Below are positions 51,633 through 63,235 of a stretch of DNA of 64,000 bases, in pieces. The translations under genes and the position numbers were made by a program. The stretch comes from Chamaelirium japonicum (lineage: Eukaryota; Streptophyta; Magnoliopsida; Liliales; Melanthiaceae). The notes beneath the pieces were generated by a model, which made no database searches, was not told where the DNA came from, and was given only the letters and a program-made list of their open reading frames with translations. Within the stretch, counting starts at the first letter, position 1, and each line of letters opens with the position of its first letter. The stretch covers positions 25,165,664 through 25,229,663 of the forward strand of contig OX393552.1 in assembly GCA_947650365.1 (NCBI GenBank), given 5' to 3'.

Positions 51633-52296
51633 CAGTACTCACACCACGTCAGGTCCTAAAAGATTCACATTTTCCGCCAAGACTGTGCAACGCAGTACTC
51701 TTGGTCGATCTTTTGGCCCTTCTGAACCTGATCAGCCCATGACTACATTGTAAGGAATACTAACGTTAGACTGTGTTTGGAATGAAACGATGATTCACCA
51801 CCGCTGCTTTCGCCAGTTGGTAGTGTTAACGCTCCTAGTGAGCATTAACCCGGGTTTGCTATCCGTTATCTGCTCGGTGTGGCGCTCTCGCTCGTTAGTG
51901 TGTTCTGGGGCTAGGTGGGCCCTTTCCTTCACTCAGTGTGGCGCTTCCGCTTGCTGGTGTAGCGGCATCCTATGAGCCATGTGGGCCTTTCTCTTGTGAT
52001 TGTGTAGTCGTACGCTTGTGTGGTGACTCTTGGATCTAGCTAGGGTCCCACTGTGTACCAAAAAAAGAGAGAAGAAATTGGTGGTGATAAGATACTGGCC
52101 GCAATCCAATTGACTAATATACTTAGCCAAATGTGTAAGAAATGACACTGCATTACTTCACTCTCTAAATACTTTCTCCGAACACATTCTCTACAACACT
52201 CTCTCTAAAACAATCCTCTTACTACAACATTCTCTTTATAACCTACTAGAAATGCTCACGTGCAATGAACATATAAGAAGCGGATGTGTGCGCTCG

Positions 52297-52333
<37 letters not shown>

Positions 52334-52590
52334 TGGGGTGCGTGTTTTACATGAAGAGATTGTGGGTGGAGTAATGCCGATTAATTGGGAACTCCAAAAC
52401 TAGCATTAAAAAGTCAAAATCATCACTAATATTTTTCTATATAATATTAGGTTTAATTTAAGTCATGAGTAGAAGTGGGCATGGATCTTTTTTTGGGAGG
52501 AATTCTCTCTATATAGCAGTGATATTTTCTTTTGAAAGCATTCTACAGTATATCTGTATATGGTCTTCGTACAACACTCTCTCTATATAA
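51633..52590. other. No supported gene; GA microsatellite at about 52301-52330
   Basis: TGTGGCGCT words repeat at about 51878 and 51940, without further structure. Confidence 0.4.
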
Positions 52591-52624
52591 GTATATTATC
52601 TTTGAATCATTATTTGCACAATGT

Positions 52625-52626
<2 letters not shown>

Positions 52627-52661
<35 letters not shown>
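52627..52661. repeat. (CT)n microsatellite
   Basis: About 34 bp of CT repeat. Confidence 0.95.
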
Positions 52662-52664
<3 letters not shown>

Positions 52665-52934
52665 TCCTCTTTAAAAGATATATTCACTGTACAAAATTCT
52701 TTCTCTATGATATATAATCAATCTATAATATTTCGTCTAAAACATATCTTCTCTCACCAATTATACTCATGGACCAAATCCTCTGATGCCATCCAAAATA
52801 TGACTTGTGGGAATATGATATAGTGGTGAATACATTGTCGGCTGTCATGCAGGTCATTACCACCGCCCCCTCCTCCTCCTCTAACCTTCTCTTTCCTTAT
52901 ATTTCTTGTTGCAATACTTACCCATCATTGTCAG

Positions 52935-53130
52935 TGGCTACATGTCGACACTGACATTGCAATGTCCACTAGCATCTACTTACATTGACATTGCAATGTC
53001 CACTAGCACCTACCATGTTAATGTTAGTAGGCTCTAGTGCACATTGTGATTTGCGAGGTCAATGTCAGTATGGTTCAATAGACATTGCAACACCAATGTT
53101 GGTAGGTGCCAATTGACATTGCATATCGAA
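52935..53130. repeat. Imperfect tandem repeat, unit about 35 bp
   Basis: TGACATTGCAATGTCCACTA occurs twice (about 52950 and 52986), followed by degenerate units with GACATTGCAACACC and GACATTGCATATC. Each unit holds the palindrome GACATTGCAATGTC. Confidence 0.8.
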
Positions 53131-53544
53131 GATGTCTATATTGCATTTGTCAATGTAGTCATGTAGATTCCGACACCGAGGGGGATTGGTTAGTGTTCCG
53201 TCGAAGGAGGAGATGGAAGAGAAGGGAGGGAGAGAAAACAAGAGAAAATAAGACGCTGAGGTGGCTGGGGGGCAACTTCAGAAATGGATGGAGGGGCGGG
53301 GGACACCGAGGAAGGGGTGGCGGCGAAGGAGACTAGGGCGGCAGCCAAGGCGGAATGTGATGGGGCTGGTATTCAATGACGACCAGTGGGAGATTTGGGG
53401 TGAGGGTAAATAGGGAATAATACTTTCTTAAAGAGGTTCGGGTGCCGTGACTAATTCCATGGGTGCGAATGGACGGACCCCTCTTAACCCCTTCATCAAA
53501 AACCCTCCCCGTATACGTCACCGAACGCGATTCCGTCCGGAGGA

Positions 53545-54143
53545 ATGTTGAAGCAAGTCTTTGCCGCCGCCGGCGGCGCCGCCTCCCACCCGTGGCGCTG
53601 TCTAACCCCAAGATGCCTCGCCTCCGCTACCTCCGCCGCTGTCGATTCCGTCATCCTCCGCTCCCTCAAAGAGCACTACCTCGAGGTCTCCAAGCTGACC
53701 CCTCCTCCGGTACTCTCACCCGCCCTCTCCCCATTTCCCCTTTTTAGGGTTTCATCCATTTCTAGGGTTTCGCAACATCCTCTCTCCTCTTTCTATGCCA
53801 TGTAGAAAGTGAACCCGCCGCCGCCGTACACCATCGTCAAGGGGGCGCTGGACCGGGACGGGCCGGTCCTGCGGAGGAATTACGAGGAGGAGGAGGTCAC
53901 CATCTCGGTGATGCGACTCGCCAACATCATACCCGCCGGCGGCGACGCCGATGATGGAGACGACTCCATCAACCAACTGTTCCTCCATGTTGATGTGTCG
54001 AAGCCCGGGAGGGAGGAGTCCCTACACTTCCTCTGCGGGCTCTACCCGGACACCGTCGGCATCCACTCCGTCTGCCTCAGGCCGAAGCGTGTGTCTCCCT
54101 CCAGTCCGGTGTCCTTGTCCAAGTACCAAGGCCGCATCTTCCC
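53545..54143 (+). CDS. MAM33/p32-type mitochondrial acidic protein gene, exons 1 and 2
   Basis: Exon 1 (53545-53709, 55 codons) begins MLKQVFAAAGGAASHPW, an Arg/Ala/Ser-rich presequence typical of mitochondrial import, then VDSVILRSLKEHYLEVSKL. A 96-bp GT-AG intron (53710-53805) follows in phase 0. Exon 2 (53806-54143) reads KVNPPPPYTIVKGALDRDGP, VTISVMRLANIIPAGGD, a run of acidic residues, INQLFLHVDVSKPGREESLH and FLCGLYPDTVGIHSVCLRPK, ending at donor CCC|GTAAGC in phase 2. This is the N-terminal two thirds of the MAM33/p32 (mitochondrial glycoprotein) family, matrix proteins linked to mitochondrial gene expression. The last exon (about 50 residues with an FPFLQAWLYVK-type motif) was not found downstream. 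No stops or shifts are seen in what remains. Confidence 0.88.
53710..53805 (+). other. Intron 1 of the MAM33/p32-type gene
   Basis: 96 bp, starts GTACTC, pyrimidine-rich, ends ATGTAG. Removing it joins TPPP to KVNPPPP in frame, matching the family. Confidence 0.85.
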
Positions 54144-54345
54144 GTAAGCCCTTCTTTGCCCATCCTACGACCCATTGATTGCATTTTTATCTCATCATCA
54201 TTATAATCCAATTCTAAAATCTTTCAATGGGATTTCACCTGCTATAAACCCTTTATGATTGGTGATGAAAATCTCACCAAGATGGCCAGGACAACTTGAC
54301 ATGAGAGGACCGCGCCAAGAAATCTAAACCTTTGTTATCTCGAGC

Positions 54346-54478
54346 AATGCTATTCAGCCCGAAGGTTTTCCCGATTCCGCTCAGCCCGATTGATGTGGCA
54401 GCGTGCAACTGGTGGTGTAAAAGACTTAAATGTCGTTAGGCCGGCAAAATCAGGAAAACCTTCGGGCTGAATAGCATT
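54346..54478. mobile_element. Short MITE with AATGCTATTCAGCCCGAAGG ends, in the putative MAM33 intron 2
   Basis: 133 bp. The left AATGCTATTCAGCCCGAAGG and the following TTTTCC pair with the right GGAAAACCTTCGGGCTGAAT. Arms of about 30 bp, nearly perfect. Confidence 0.85.
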
Positions 54479-54482
54479 TCCC

Positions 54483-55685
54483 TACTTTTTTTATTCAATG
54501 TTATCAATGTTGGCATTATGTTCTTGAAATACAGCCCGGATTGGTTTCGGTTGAAACGACCATGTGATGTAATGCATACCGTCGCTAAACCTTTTTTTAG
54601 TGAAGCCATAGTATTTGTTTGGGGTTCATTCCTCAAGTTTTTCCATTCTAAGGGATCTAGGATATGAGAACTTTTGAAGTCCATGGACCTTGAAGGCTGA
54701 AGCATATCAAAGCACAAGAAGTTGATCTAGCATGTTCTTGAGGACGAATCGCTTTTAAGCACCACTCCATTCGCCTCGAGTTTCCCAAATCTTGAGGCGG
54801 ATGGCTACTATTTTCTCTTGCCTCAGGATGCACCAACCTCAATCTACTATCGGATAGGTGCACCATATGACCCTTCACTATGAGGCGAACCTTAATGTAT
54901 CATTTTCCTTTGCTCTGTATTAAAAACTGGTGAGTTAAATAGTAGTGGATATAGAACAAAGTCTGTCGTAAACTTGCAATTCTATCTAGTATAGAATATG
55001 TATTCCAACAAGTTCTTGTGCTATGCAACATTTCAAGGTAGCAAGATGCCACAGATTTAGTCATATATACTTGATTCCAGGCTGCATGGTACCTCTTGCA
55101 CGAGTTAGTCTTGCGCAACCCTTTGGTCTAGCACAATCCTTAGTGCTTAATAATTACACACTCTTATCACAACTTCAAACTTAACTAGAAAAATTTATCA
55201 AAAGACAAGTGACAGTGGAAGTCCGCAAACAATTATTTTGTTTAAATTTGGCTTACAATTGAAGGGGTCATTGATGCTAGGAGTGAGAATTTGGATAATG
55301 TTCTTAGAAGTTAGAAGTTCATTTTGGGAAAGAAGTGGTCGTCCAAAAGTGTTAAGACTCCCCATCCCAATCTTGGCAAAGATTCAGAAAGGTTGATGGT
55401 GGGGACATCGATCGGATGTGACACGAGTTTACTCGTGGAAGATGATGAGGACAACCCATCCTATTGGGCTCTTGCTTGGAGATGATATCCAGTAGTTGGG
55501 CCATGCTTATCGTGCCCCCTTTTATATATTGATTTATTTTTAGTTATTTATTATGCATTTATAAATAATTAAATGGGCTAAATTTCAGCATCCTGTAAGC
55601 CCAACTTATAAGGGCTTCTTTATTTAAGTTTAAGCTCATTAATCTTTAGGGTTTTGAGGAGACTCTATTTATACCTACGAAGCAC
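54483..55685. other. No supported gene
   Basis: I searched this stretch for the missing last exon of the MAM33-type gene and did not find it. AT-rich, no clear repeat pair. Confidence 0.45.
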
Positions 55686-55780
55686 TAACACTGGTATGGG
55701 GGCACGGGTACGATACGACACGGGTTCGCCGACACGACAAATCCTAAAAAAGGAGGACACAGGTACAGTCGGGACACAGT
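55686..55780. repeat. GACACG/CGTGTC-rich fragment (left relative of 56078 and 59882)
   Basis: AAGCACTAACACTGG...CGATACGACACGGG...GCCGACACGACAAATCC. Related text in the opposite orientation is at 59882-59970 (GTGTCATGTCGTGTCCGTG...GCTTCTT). They may be the two ends of one broken DNA element, or separate copies. Confidence 0.5.
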
Positions 55781-56077
55781 AAAATAAATTAATATTTTTT
55801 TTTATATTTTATTTGTGTTTGCAATTCATATATATTTCAATAACTGAAAAAACCTCATAGAAAACAACAAAAATAAAAATTTAATATATACTGAATCACA
55901 ATCGTTAGTTACATCCAGCCCGATTGGTGAATCGCACACAGCTCTAAACGGTTACGATTGAAGTCAACATATCTGAAACCTCAGAGGATAAGTTAAAGCC
56001 AAACCTGAATCGTAACCGTTCGTCTCAACCTATGAAGCACCAACACTCTCGGGACCTCAACCTGTCGGTGTCTGACA

Positions 56078-56258
56078 CGTATCGGACACCGACACTCGTC
56101 CGACACGTGTCAGACACACCAAAAAACGTGTCTTCTATGAAGAAAGGTTGTCCGACACGTGTCGTGTCGGACACCGACACTCGTCCGACACTCTCCGACA
56201 CGTGTCAGACACACCAAAAAACGTGTCTTCTATGAAGAAAGGTTGTCCGACACGTGTC
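56078..56258 (+). repeat. Tandem duplication of a GACACG-rich unit (about 85-95 bp, two copies)
   Basis: CGGACACCGACACTCGTCCG and the following CGTGTCAGACACACC, ACGTGTCTTCTATGAAGAAA and GGTTGTCCGACACGTGTC occur at 56083-56162 and again at 56167-56258. The second copy has 9 extra bases (TCTCCGACA). Confidence 0.9.
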
Positions 56259-56686
56259 GGAGCGTGTCGGATGTGTGTTGGAGTGTGTCGGATATTACCG
56301 GAGAGGCTTTTTTCTCATTTGAAGATGTTGGGGTTCTTGAGATTGCGAATCTTTCCATCAATGAGCCGGATATGGAGGCCGTGGTCTTCACGTCGATGGT
56401 GATGATGTGGTAACACTTGACATTATCCTTGATGGATGATGATTTTATGCGTGTTCTATTTGTTTTTTTGTGTTTTGAAAGTTTGAAACTATACACTTGA
56501 ATCATTTATGATGTTTGTTGGAGACTTTTTTAGTTAACTATTAGCAACTATTAGCATTATGTTTGATTATAAATCATAGTATAAGACTTGTTATATATAT
56601 ATACTAGTGCATGCCCGTGCCTGTCGGCACTGCAGCGGGCCGCCTTCGGCGGCAACACACCCCCCGGGCATCACCACCCCCACCCG

Positions 56687-57136
56687 TCAACCCGACCCGA
56701 AGTTAGCAGGTTTGGGTTTGGCCTAAATGGGTTCGGGTCATAAACGGGTCGACCCGATTGACCCGTTTATTTAATGGGTCGGGTTTGTACTTATAACCCG
56801 ATTGACCATTTTAACAAATGGGCCGTGTCAACCAGACCCGACTCGACCCGATCCAACTCGAGCCAACCTGAACCAACCCGACCCAACCCGATCAAAACCG
56901 GCCCAATACGACTTGTCTTGACCCAACCCAATAGGTTTACATGGGTTCTGTTGACCCAACCCGAGCCGACACAACCAACCCGTTTAGTAAATGGGTCTAT
57001 TCAGGTCAACCCGTTTATTAGGCAGATCGGGTTTGGGTTTAAATTTTTGACCCGTTTATTAAATGGATCGGGTTCTGGTTGGGTGTTTTGCCTTTATACA
57101 TATGTCTCAACCCGACCTGACCCATTGCCACCCCTA
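56687..57136. mobile_element. hAT-type MITE, left end truncated
   Basis: Right end TTGCCACCCCTA at 57125-57136. The interior has the usual GACCCG/CGGGTC blocks and CGAAGTTAGC. About 30 bp of the left end is missing compared with the 57177 fragment. Confidence 0.82.
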
Positions 57137-57176
57137 GAAGAGAGAGAGAAACAGACCCATTGCTGGTACTTGAAGG

Positions 57177-57250
57177 TAGGGGTGGCAATCCTTGACCCGA
57201 CCCGAACCTGACCCGAAGTTAGCGGGTTTAGATTTGGCCTAAACGGGTTG
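57177..57250. mobile_element. hAT-type MITE, left fragment only
   Basis: Starts TAGGGGTGGCAATCCTTGAC, includes CGAAGTTAGCGGGTTTAG and stops at AAACGGGTTGGGGG. Same strand and segment order as the copy just upstream. Confidence 0.82.
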
Positions 57251-57415
57251 GGGGTACAAAAGATGCTAAGTCAGGGCTTTGAGGTTTGGGGTACAAAAGA
57301 AAAAGGCAATGTTGGTATTAAAGGGTCGCTGAGTAAGTTTTTGAGTAACGATAGGGATAGGGAGACCGGGCTAGTTACAGATTTTTGGGGTATGAATAAA
57401 ATTTTCCAAAGATTA

Positions 57416-57510
57416 TGATAAATTACACTTTACCCCTCTGTAGTTTTGCTCAAAAACACTTAACTCCCATGTAGTTTATTTTCTTCCAAATCACTCCCTA
57501 ATTTCTTTCT
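57416..57510. mobile_element. Half copy of the MITE family at 42598
   Basis: AAATTACACTTTACCCC...TTTTGCTCAAAAACACTTAA...TAGTTTATTTTCTTCC parallels the left half of 42598-42872. No right half. Confidence 0.6.
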
Positions 57511-57695
57511 CTAACAACCTGATCACCAACCCATCATTCCCTCTCAACCCCATGTGATCTTATCTCTCTCTCTTGTTCTTTTTCTCTAAAAAAGTGGTGA
57601 TTTCCCCCTCTTCTCTATCTCTCTTTTGATCTCTATCTAGGTTGCACCATCGTGAAATCCAGGCCATTAAAACCCGATCACAGCCGTCCGTGATC

Positions 57696-57698
<3 letters not shown>

Positions 57699-57753
<55 letters not shown>

Positions 57754-57768
57754 CGGGGGGGGGGGGGT
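57699..57768. repeat. (CT)n microsatellite followed by a G run
   Basis: CT repeat at about 57699-57750, then GCTC and a 13-nt G run. Confidence 0.95.
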
Positions 57769-57888
57769 GGGGCGCACCGAAGGCTCCCTCTTTCACATTG
57801 TTGATCTCCAATGTGAGATCTCATCATTGATCTCGAAGAACAAATGTCAAGTTTTGAAGAAACAAAGATGGAGATTTAACAAAGGGGG

Positions 57889-58410
57889 CTATGGGATTGG
57901 GGACTCGAAGGGGTCGGCCTCAACGCAGAGGTAGGCGATCTTGGGGGAGCCGACGGAGAGGGACTGCAACGTGTGCCTCCTGGCGGACCCTGAAGGAGGT
58001 GATGGAGGAGGCCGGGGTGCGGCCACGCTGGCCGATCACGACCGCCCGTCATCGTCGCTTGCCGTCCACATCGCGTGGATTATGGAGGTGCTGCAGGGGA
58101 ACCCGGAGTCCAAGTCCTCGGCGGCCGTGCGGGTTCGAGCCCGAGCCTTCTGCTCTCCTGTGTACCTTGAGCTCCTTCGGCGACCTTATTCCGATACTAC
58201 CCTCCTTCATCCTCGTTCCCCCTTATCTCAAAGGGGTAGTTTCGTCGCTATAAGATCGACAAAACCCCGTCCGTCCCCGGACCCGGCGCTTCATCTCGTG
58301 ATTATCCCTTATTGCTTTCCCGGTTACCAGTCACACCTCCACACCCAAACCAACGGCGATGATCCGACAGACTCGCCGATCACAGATGCCACCTCATCTC
58401 CGTGCTGACG
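57889..58410. other. GC-rich open block, not recognised
   Basis: Frames of 120 and 155 codons are open on the + strand and shorter ones on the minus strand. None shows a domain I know. High GC makes long frames likely by chance. It may be a fragment of a host gene captured by an element or the 5' end of a gene on either strand. Confidence 0.35.
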
Positions 58411-58559
58411 CCAGCAAACCCACCCCACGAAAACGTCGACGCATGCGCGCCCCGGCGACCGTCCCTACTCGTACATGTGGCCCACCCCCTCGCCCCCAAC
58501 CGGCGCCTCGCCGTTCCTTTACATATCCACCCAATCCTCCGATTATCCACCGTCCGAGA

Positions 58560-58856
58560 TCTCTAGAGAGAGGAGGTGAGAGAGAGAGAGAGAAAGGAAG
58601 GGGATTGGATCGGAGTTGTAGATCACCGTCGGTGATGGGAGGCTGCTGGGCAATGAGTCGCGGTCGCCACCGAACCTGGCGATGCCCTATTGGGAGGACT
58701 GCTGGAGCGAGGGGGCGACCTCGGCGTTGATCGACGCGTGGGGGGACGGCGACGGTGCGATCGGTGTAGAGGGACGGCAACGGTGAGATCGGAGAAGGGA
58801 GAGGAGTCGAATTGGGGTTTGGGGGGGTGAGATTGTGCAGTGATCGCAAGTTGAGG

Positions 58857-58901
<45 letters not shown>

Positions 58902-59006
58902 AGAGAGAGCAAGTGAGATTTGAGGGGTTTTTTTTATCTGGGGCGGGTTAGAGAGAGAATCGGGGTGGGTTTCAGAGAGAGATCATGGGGAAGAGAAGAG
59001 AGAGCG

Positions 59007-59050
<44 letters not shown>

Positions 59051-59110
59051 GGAGAGAGAATCGGAGAGAGATCGTGGGGATGGCGAGAGAGAGAGAGAGG
59101 GAGAGATCGA
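58560..59110. repeat. GA-rich tracts
   Basis: GA repeats at about 58578-58595, 58860-58896, 59009-59045 and 59081-59104 separated by G-rich DNA. Translated frames are Arg-Glu repeats and not genes. Confidence 0.85.
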
Positions 59111-59314
59111 GGGAATTGCGGCAATCATGCAGTGATGGCAGATCGGTTGGTAGTGGGGCCAGGATTTGAGAGGGTGTTTTGATCCGTTCGATTTGATCGA
59201 ACGGATATCTTGTTTCTGCGCGGGATCTGTTAGGAGGGTGATAAGCTGGATTTTTTTTGTCTAGTCAGCTTTTGGTTCCGTTTTGTCTAGTCAGCACAAA
59301 ACCGCCGTGCCATG

Positions 59315-59315
<1 letters not shown>

Positions 59316-59389
<74 letters not shown>
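59316..59389. repeat. (TA)n microsatellite, left border of foldback element C-prime
   Basis: About 74 bp of TA repeat ending at GGATACGGGGTATAGG. Confidence 0.97.
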
Positions 59390-59878
<489 letters not shown>

Positions 59879-59881
59879 CAG

Positions 59882-59970
59882 CATGTCCCCTAACGTGTCC
59901 GTGTCCTGGTTTTTTGAAAAATATCGTGTCGGCGTGTCCGTGTCATGTCGTGTCCGTGTCCGTGCTTCTT
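59882..59970. repeat. GTGTC-rich fragment
   Basis: GTCCGTGTCCTGG ... GTGTCGGCGTGTCCGTGTC ... GTGTCCGTGCTTCTT. In opposite orientation it resembles 55686-55780. Confidence 0.5.
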
Positions 59971-60030
59971 AGGTCACAACCACCCTGACAAGTGAATCGC
60001 ATTCAGGTCCAAATGGCATGCAAAAGAACG

Positions 60031-60122
60031 GTTGTGATTCAGTTTTGGCTTCAACCTATCTGATCCTTTGAGATTATAATCTTAGAGGATCAGATAGGTT
60101 GAAGCCAAAACTGAATCACAAC
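60031..60122. repeat. Near-perfect 92-bp hairpin
   Basis: Left arm from GTTGTGATTCAGTTTTGGCT pairs with right arm ending AGCCAAAACTGAATCACAAC. About 46 bases per arm with two mismatches and almost no loop. A degraded relative is at about 55958-56030. Probably a foldback MITE. Confidence 0.9.
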
Positions 60123-61990
60123 AGCTTGTAACCTGACCCCATATCGAATAGTCCATCAACCCGCAGTGTCCGGTGAGTGTCAGGCTCCCGAAAGCATGTA
60201 GGTCTGTGCTTCCTAGATTTATACCTTTTGTAGCCGTTATTGGCCTTTATGTAATGAATGAATGAACGTAGAGTTTGGTGTGCTAGCTATCAATATCTAT
60301 GCAACTCTTTATATATCATATATTTATATTTCTCCATCCATATTTTTATGCATATATTTCGATATCTCCATCCATATCTTTATATATCTCTATCAATCTC
60401 TCTTCCTTGCTTTCTGCATCTTTAAATGTGTTTTCAGACATCTGAACAATCTTTAGGTACTAAAAAAGTTCTTTTGTGCAAAAATGCACTTTGTTTAGTA
60501 GTACACTTGTAATCTATTGAGAGAACTTATATAAATTTTGGGTCATGCCAATGAATTAGATGTTCCTACAGCATTTGAATTTTGTTATGTGCACACTGCA
60601 ATCTAAACAAATCACTTTATTATTAGATGAGTTCCCCTATATTTGGGAACATATAAACAGAACACCTCAAATATCATAATTCTCTTGGATCACTTATGCT
60701 GCATAACAACAAAACTTAGGCTAGGGCATCCACTAAAAGTGACAACAAAACCCGATTATTGTGGGAAACATGGAAGGGTTGGATGATGCTAGGGTGTTTC
60801 CTAAAAGGGGCTTGTTTCTATGGCAACGGATTGGAGTGATAAGAAGATAATTACACACCAAAGGGAACCATGGTGGGCAAAAAATAGTCAAATAAAAGAA
60901 GAGGGTTAGATTTGCCACTTGGTATATAGAGTATTTCACTAGAAAAGTTGGGAATTGGTGGATGCAAAAGGTGAGCTAATATTTCTTGCTTATAAGAAAT
61001 ATATGGATAAAAGGAAAATTAGATCTATAAAATATCAACACGTAAGGATAATATTTGAATATGGACGAGATTAAAATGATAAGTGATAGACTACTAGCGA
61101 TAAAATGGTTTTAATGTTTTATAAGGTGAGAATATTACTAGTGTAACTAGTGTGAAATCCTGCGATGCCCCGGGAAAAACCCCCAGAAAGAAATACATAA
61201 TTTGCTTTTCATTCTCACTCTCATATCAAGTTTCTCGGTGATCATTAAAATTTAAAATAAGTAAGGATAGTAAAGAAATAGAAAGTCATCAGAGCAACCG
61301 TTGAAGGCCACCTATTCTCTACCCCCCCCCCCTCCTATTAATGAATCACCAAAAAATGTATGATAAAATGAAAGTTCAGAATCTAATGTATACGAGAAGT
61401 AGCAGACCAACCTGTTTTGAGAGAAAATGGATCATGAAAAACTTGACGGATTCTCACAGCTTAATTGTAAGAAAGATTCTCGGATCAGTTAAGACCATTA
61501 GTGGATCATCAAATAAGTAGATGGATCGTCAAAAGAATACCAAGTTAATTATCAGCCCTGAAGATGGATCAGCAAGAAAAACATCTCTTCTTCCTTCTCG
61601 GTGTAGCAAATGTAGAAGAGGAAGGGAAACGATAGATCCTCGCCTATGGCACATTGGCACCCGCTGCCGTCACGTAACACTCATCTTCGAACCTCTATAT
61701 TCGAACAAAAAAATGTGCAATCTAACTAAAACTAGTAAGGAAATCGAAGAGAAAATACATTCTCAAGTTAATGATTTTATCCAACTGATATTCCATCAAA
61801 AATTTTAAATTAATACGTTAGATCTTTCATGAATATAAAACTAAAAGATCAAATCAGTTGATTCAATGATAGAATTATATGGATTCCATTTGATCATATC
61901 TATATTCTAACAAAAAAATGTACAACCTAACTAAAATAGTTAAAGAAATCGAAGTGAGGAAGTCATCGAAAAATTTAATAAAATTTCTAA
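60123..61990. other. No supported gene
   Basis: AT-rich DNA with CCATCCATAT-type repeats at 60325-60390 and a C run at 61322-61332. I looked here for further exons of the NDPK fragment on the minus strand and found none. Confidence 0.45.
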
Positions 61991-62007
61991 GAAAAGGTAA
62001 CAAGTAC

Positions 62008-62058
62008 CAAGCTTCGTTGAATGTTGTCGGGCTTGATCATGATGAAGGTCTGCTCCAT
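62008..62058 (-). pseudogene. Nucleoside diphosphate kinase first exon, eroded
   Basis: The minus strand reads MEQTFIMIKPDNIQRSL from ATG at 62058, then GTACTT, a donor at the position expected after the conserved QRGL. NDP kinases transfer phosphate between nucleoside di- and triphosphates. In the family the motif is KPDGVQRGL; here G-V becomes N-I and the last G becomes S. No other exon was found within 2 kb. Most likely an isolated gene fragment or a decayed gene. Confidence 0.75.
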
Positions 62059-62341
62059 TTCTGCTCTCACTTGGACGACGCATTGAGGAACTAACCCTAT
62101 GTGAGAAACCAATAAGGGGGTTTTTATATAAAGAAACACACTGCAATAGTGGGCTACCCTAACCTTAAATGAAAAACCGATAAGAAGAATGGGGGTTTTA
62201 TATAAATAAACACACTGCAATAGTGGGCCCGAGATTTTGATCAGGCACGTGATCAAGCCTCCATCGGACGATTGTCGTATGTCGCGGATGGGGCCATTTT
62301 TAATTGAATTCCACGTGGCACTACCTCCAAGTCCATATTTC

Positions 62342-62381
62342 CTTCTTTGTGTGTGTGTCGTGTGTTGTGTGTGTGTGTGTG
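62342..62381. repeat. (GT)n microsatellite, interrupted
   Basis: GT repeats at 62350-62381 with a TCGTGTTG interruption. Confidence 0.9.
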
Positions 62382-62579
62382 AATTAAATTTAGTGCATAT
62401 GCACCGCAAGTGAGATTGGGTGAAAGGGTAAAGCAATTAGGGAAGAAATGGATATATTAATACAAGGAATTCGGAAGGAGAAAGGGTATTTATAAGTCGG
62501 GATTTAAATAATTATATTAGGACTTTTGAAGTAGTAGAGGATATGATAATACATAAGGGACAATGGTTTGGAGATGGTA

Positions 62580-63235
62580 ACACAATTGAAGACTAGTGAT
62601 ATTTGTTTTTTAAGAAGATGGCATTTGATTAGCGTCGAATTGGATCAAATGTGTCCGATTGTTGTCTTAAGTAGAAAAGTGAGATTGATATGCAAATATT
62701 GTACGGTAATACCATAATAAAATTTGATCACTCAATATATGCTAGTATTTAAGCATGTCTATAATATAAGAAAGTACTAAAGTAGAAAGAAAAAGATGCT
62801 CCAATAGACCCAAGAGTAAGGTAGTGGAATTTAAAAGGTAATAATGTGACATGCTTTAAGGCGAAGGTGATAGAGGGAATTAGATTTCGAATGGTATATA
62901 AAAATGGTGAGGGACCAATTGCAGATTATATCAAGATTCAATAGGATAGTAAAGAAGTTCTTGGAGAATTCAGACTTAAACGGCATGTGGACAAAGGGAC
63001 ATGGTGGTAGGTTGATGATGAACCAAAAGCCAATACTTGAATAAAAATCATGTTTTATGGAATAGCAAAAAACAAATGATATTGAGGACTTTGGAAAGAT
63101 ATAAAATGTTAAGAGGAATCCTAAAAGAGTAATAAGATGGTAAATTTGCAACTTCTGATGGCTCGTATGATAACGTAGTGATGCGTCTCAACACATGAAG
63201 GAAGAAGAAGAGAGCATGGAGGAGGCCACATGCTA
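62580..63235 (+). mobile_element. RTE-type LINE fragment (end of endonuclease and linker before RT), decayed
   Basis: Pieces in shifting frames: DQMCPIVVLSRKVRLICKYC and CTVIP with NLITQYML (the C-terminal endonuclease text CKVIPGE-LTTQH-L of RTE elements), then KVIEGIRFRMVYKNGEGPIA, SKEVLGEFRLKRHVDKGTWW and VDDEPKAN of the linker towards RT. Several stops. No RT domain follows. Confidence 0.7.

Noticed and set aside
52935-53130. CRISPR-like array
   Set aside because: Repeats are imperfect, lack regular unique spacers, and the DNA is a plant nuclear sequence.
56301-56413. Open frames after the GACACG repeats as the end of a hAT transposase
   Set aside because: An acidic tail resembling that of some transposases is visible, but there is too little sequence and no catalytic motif to support it.
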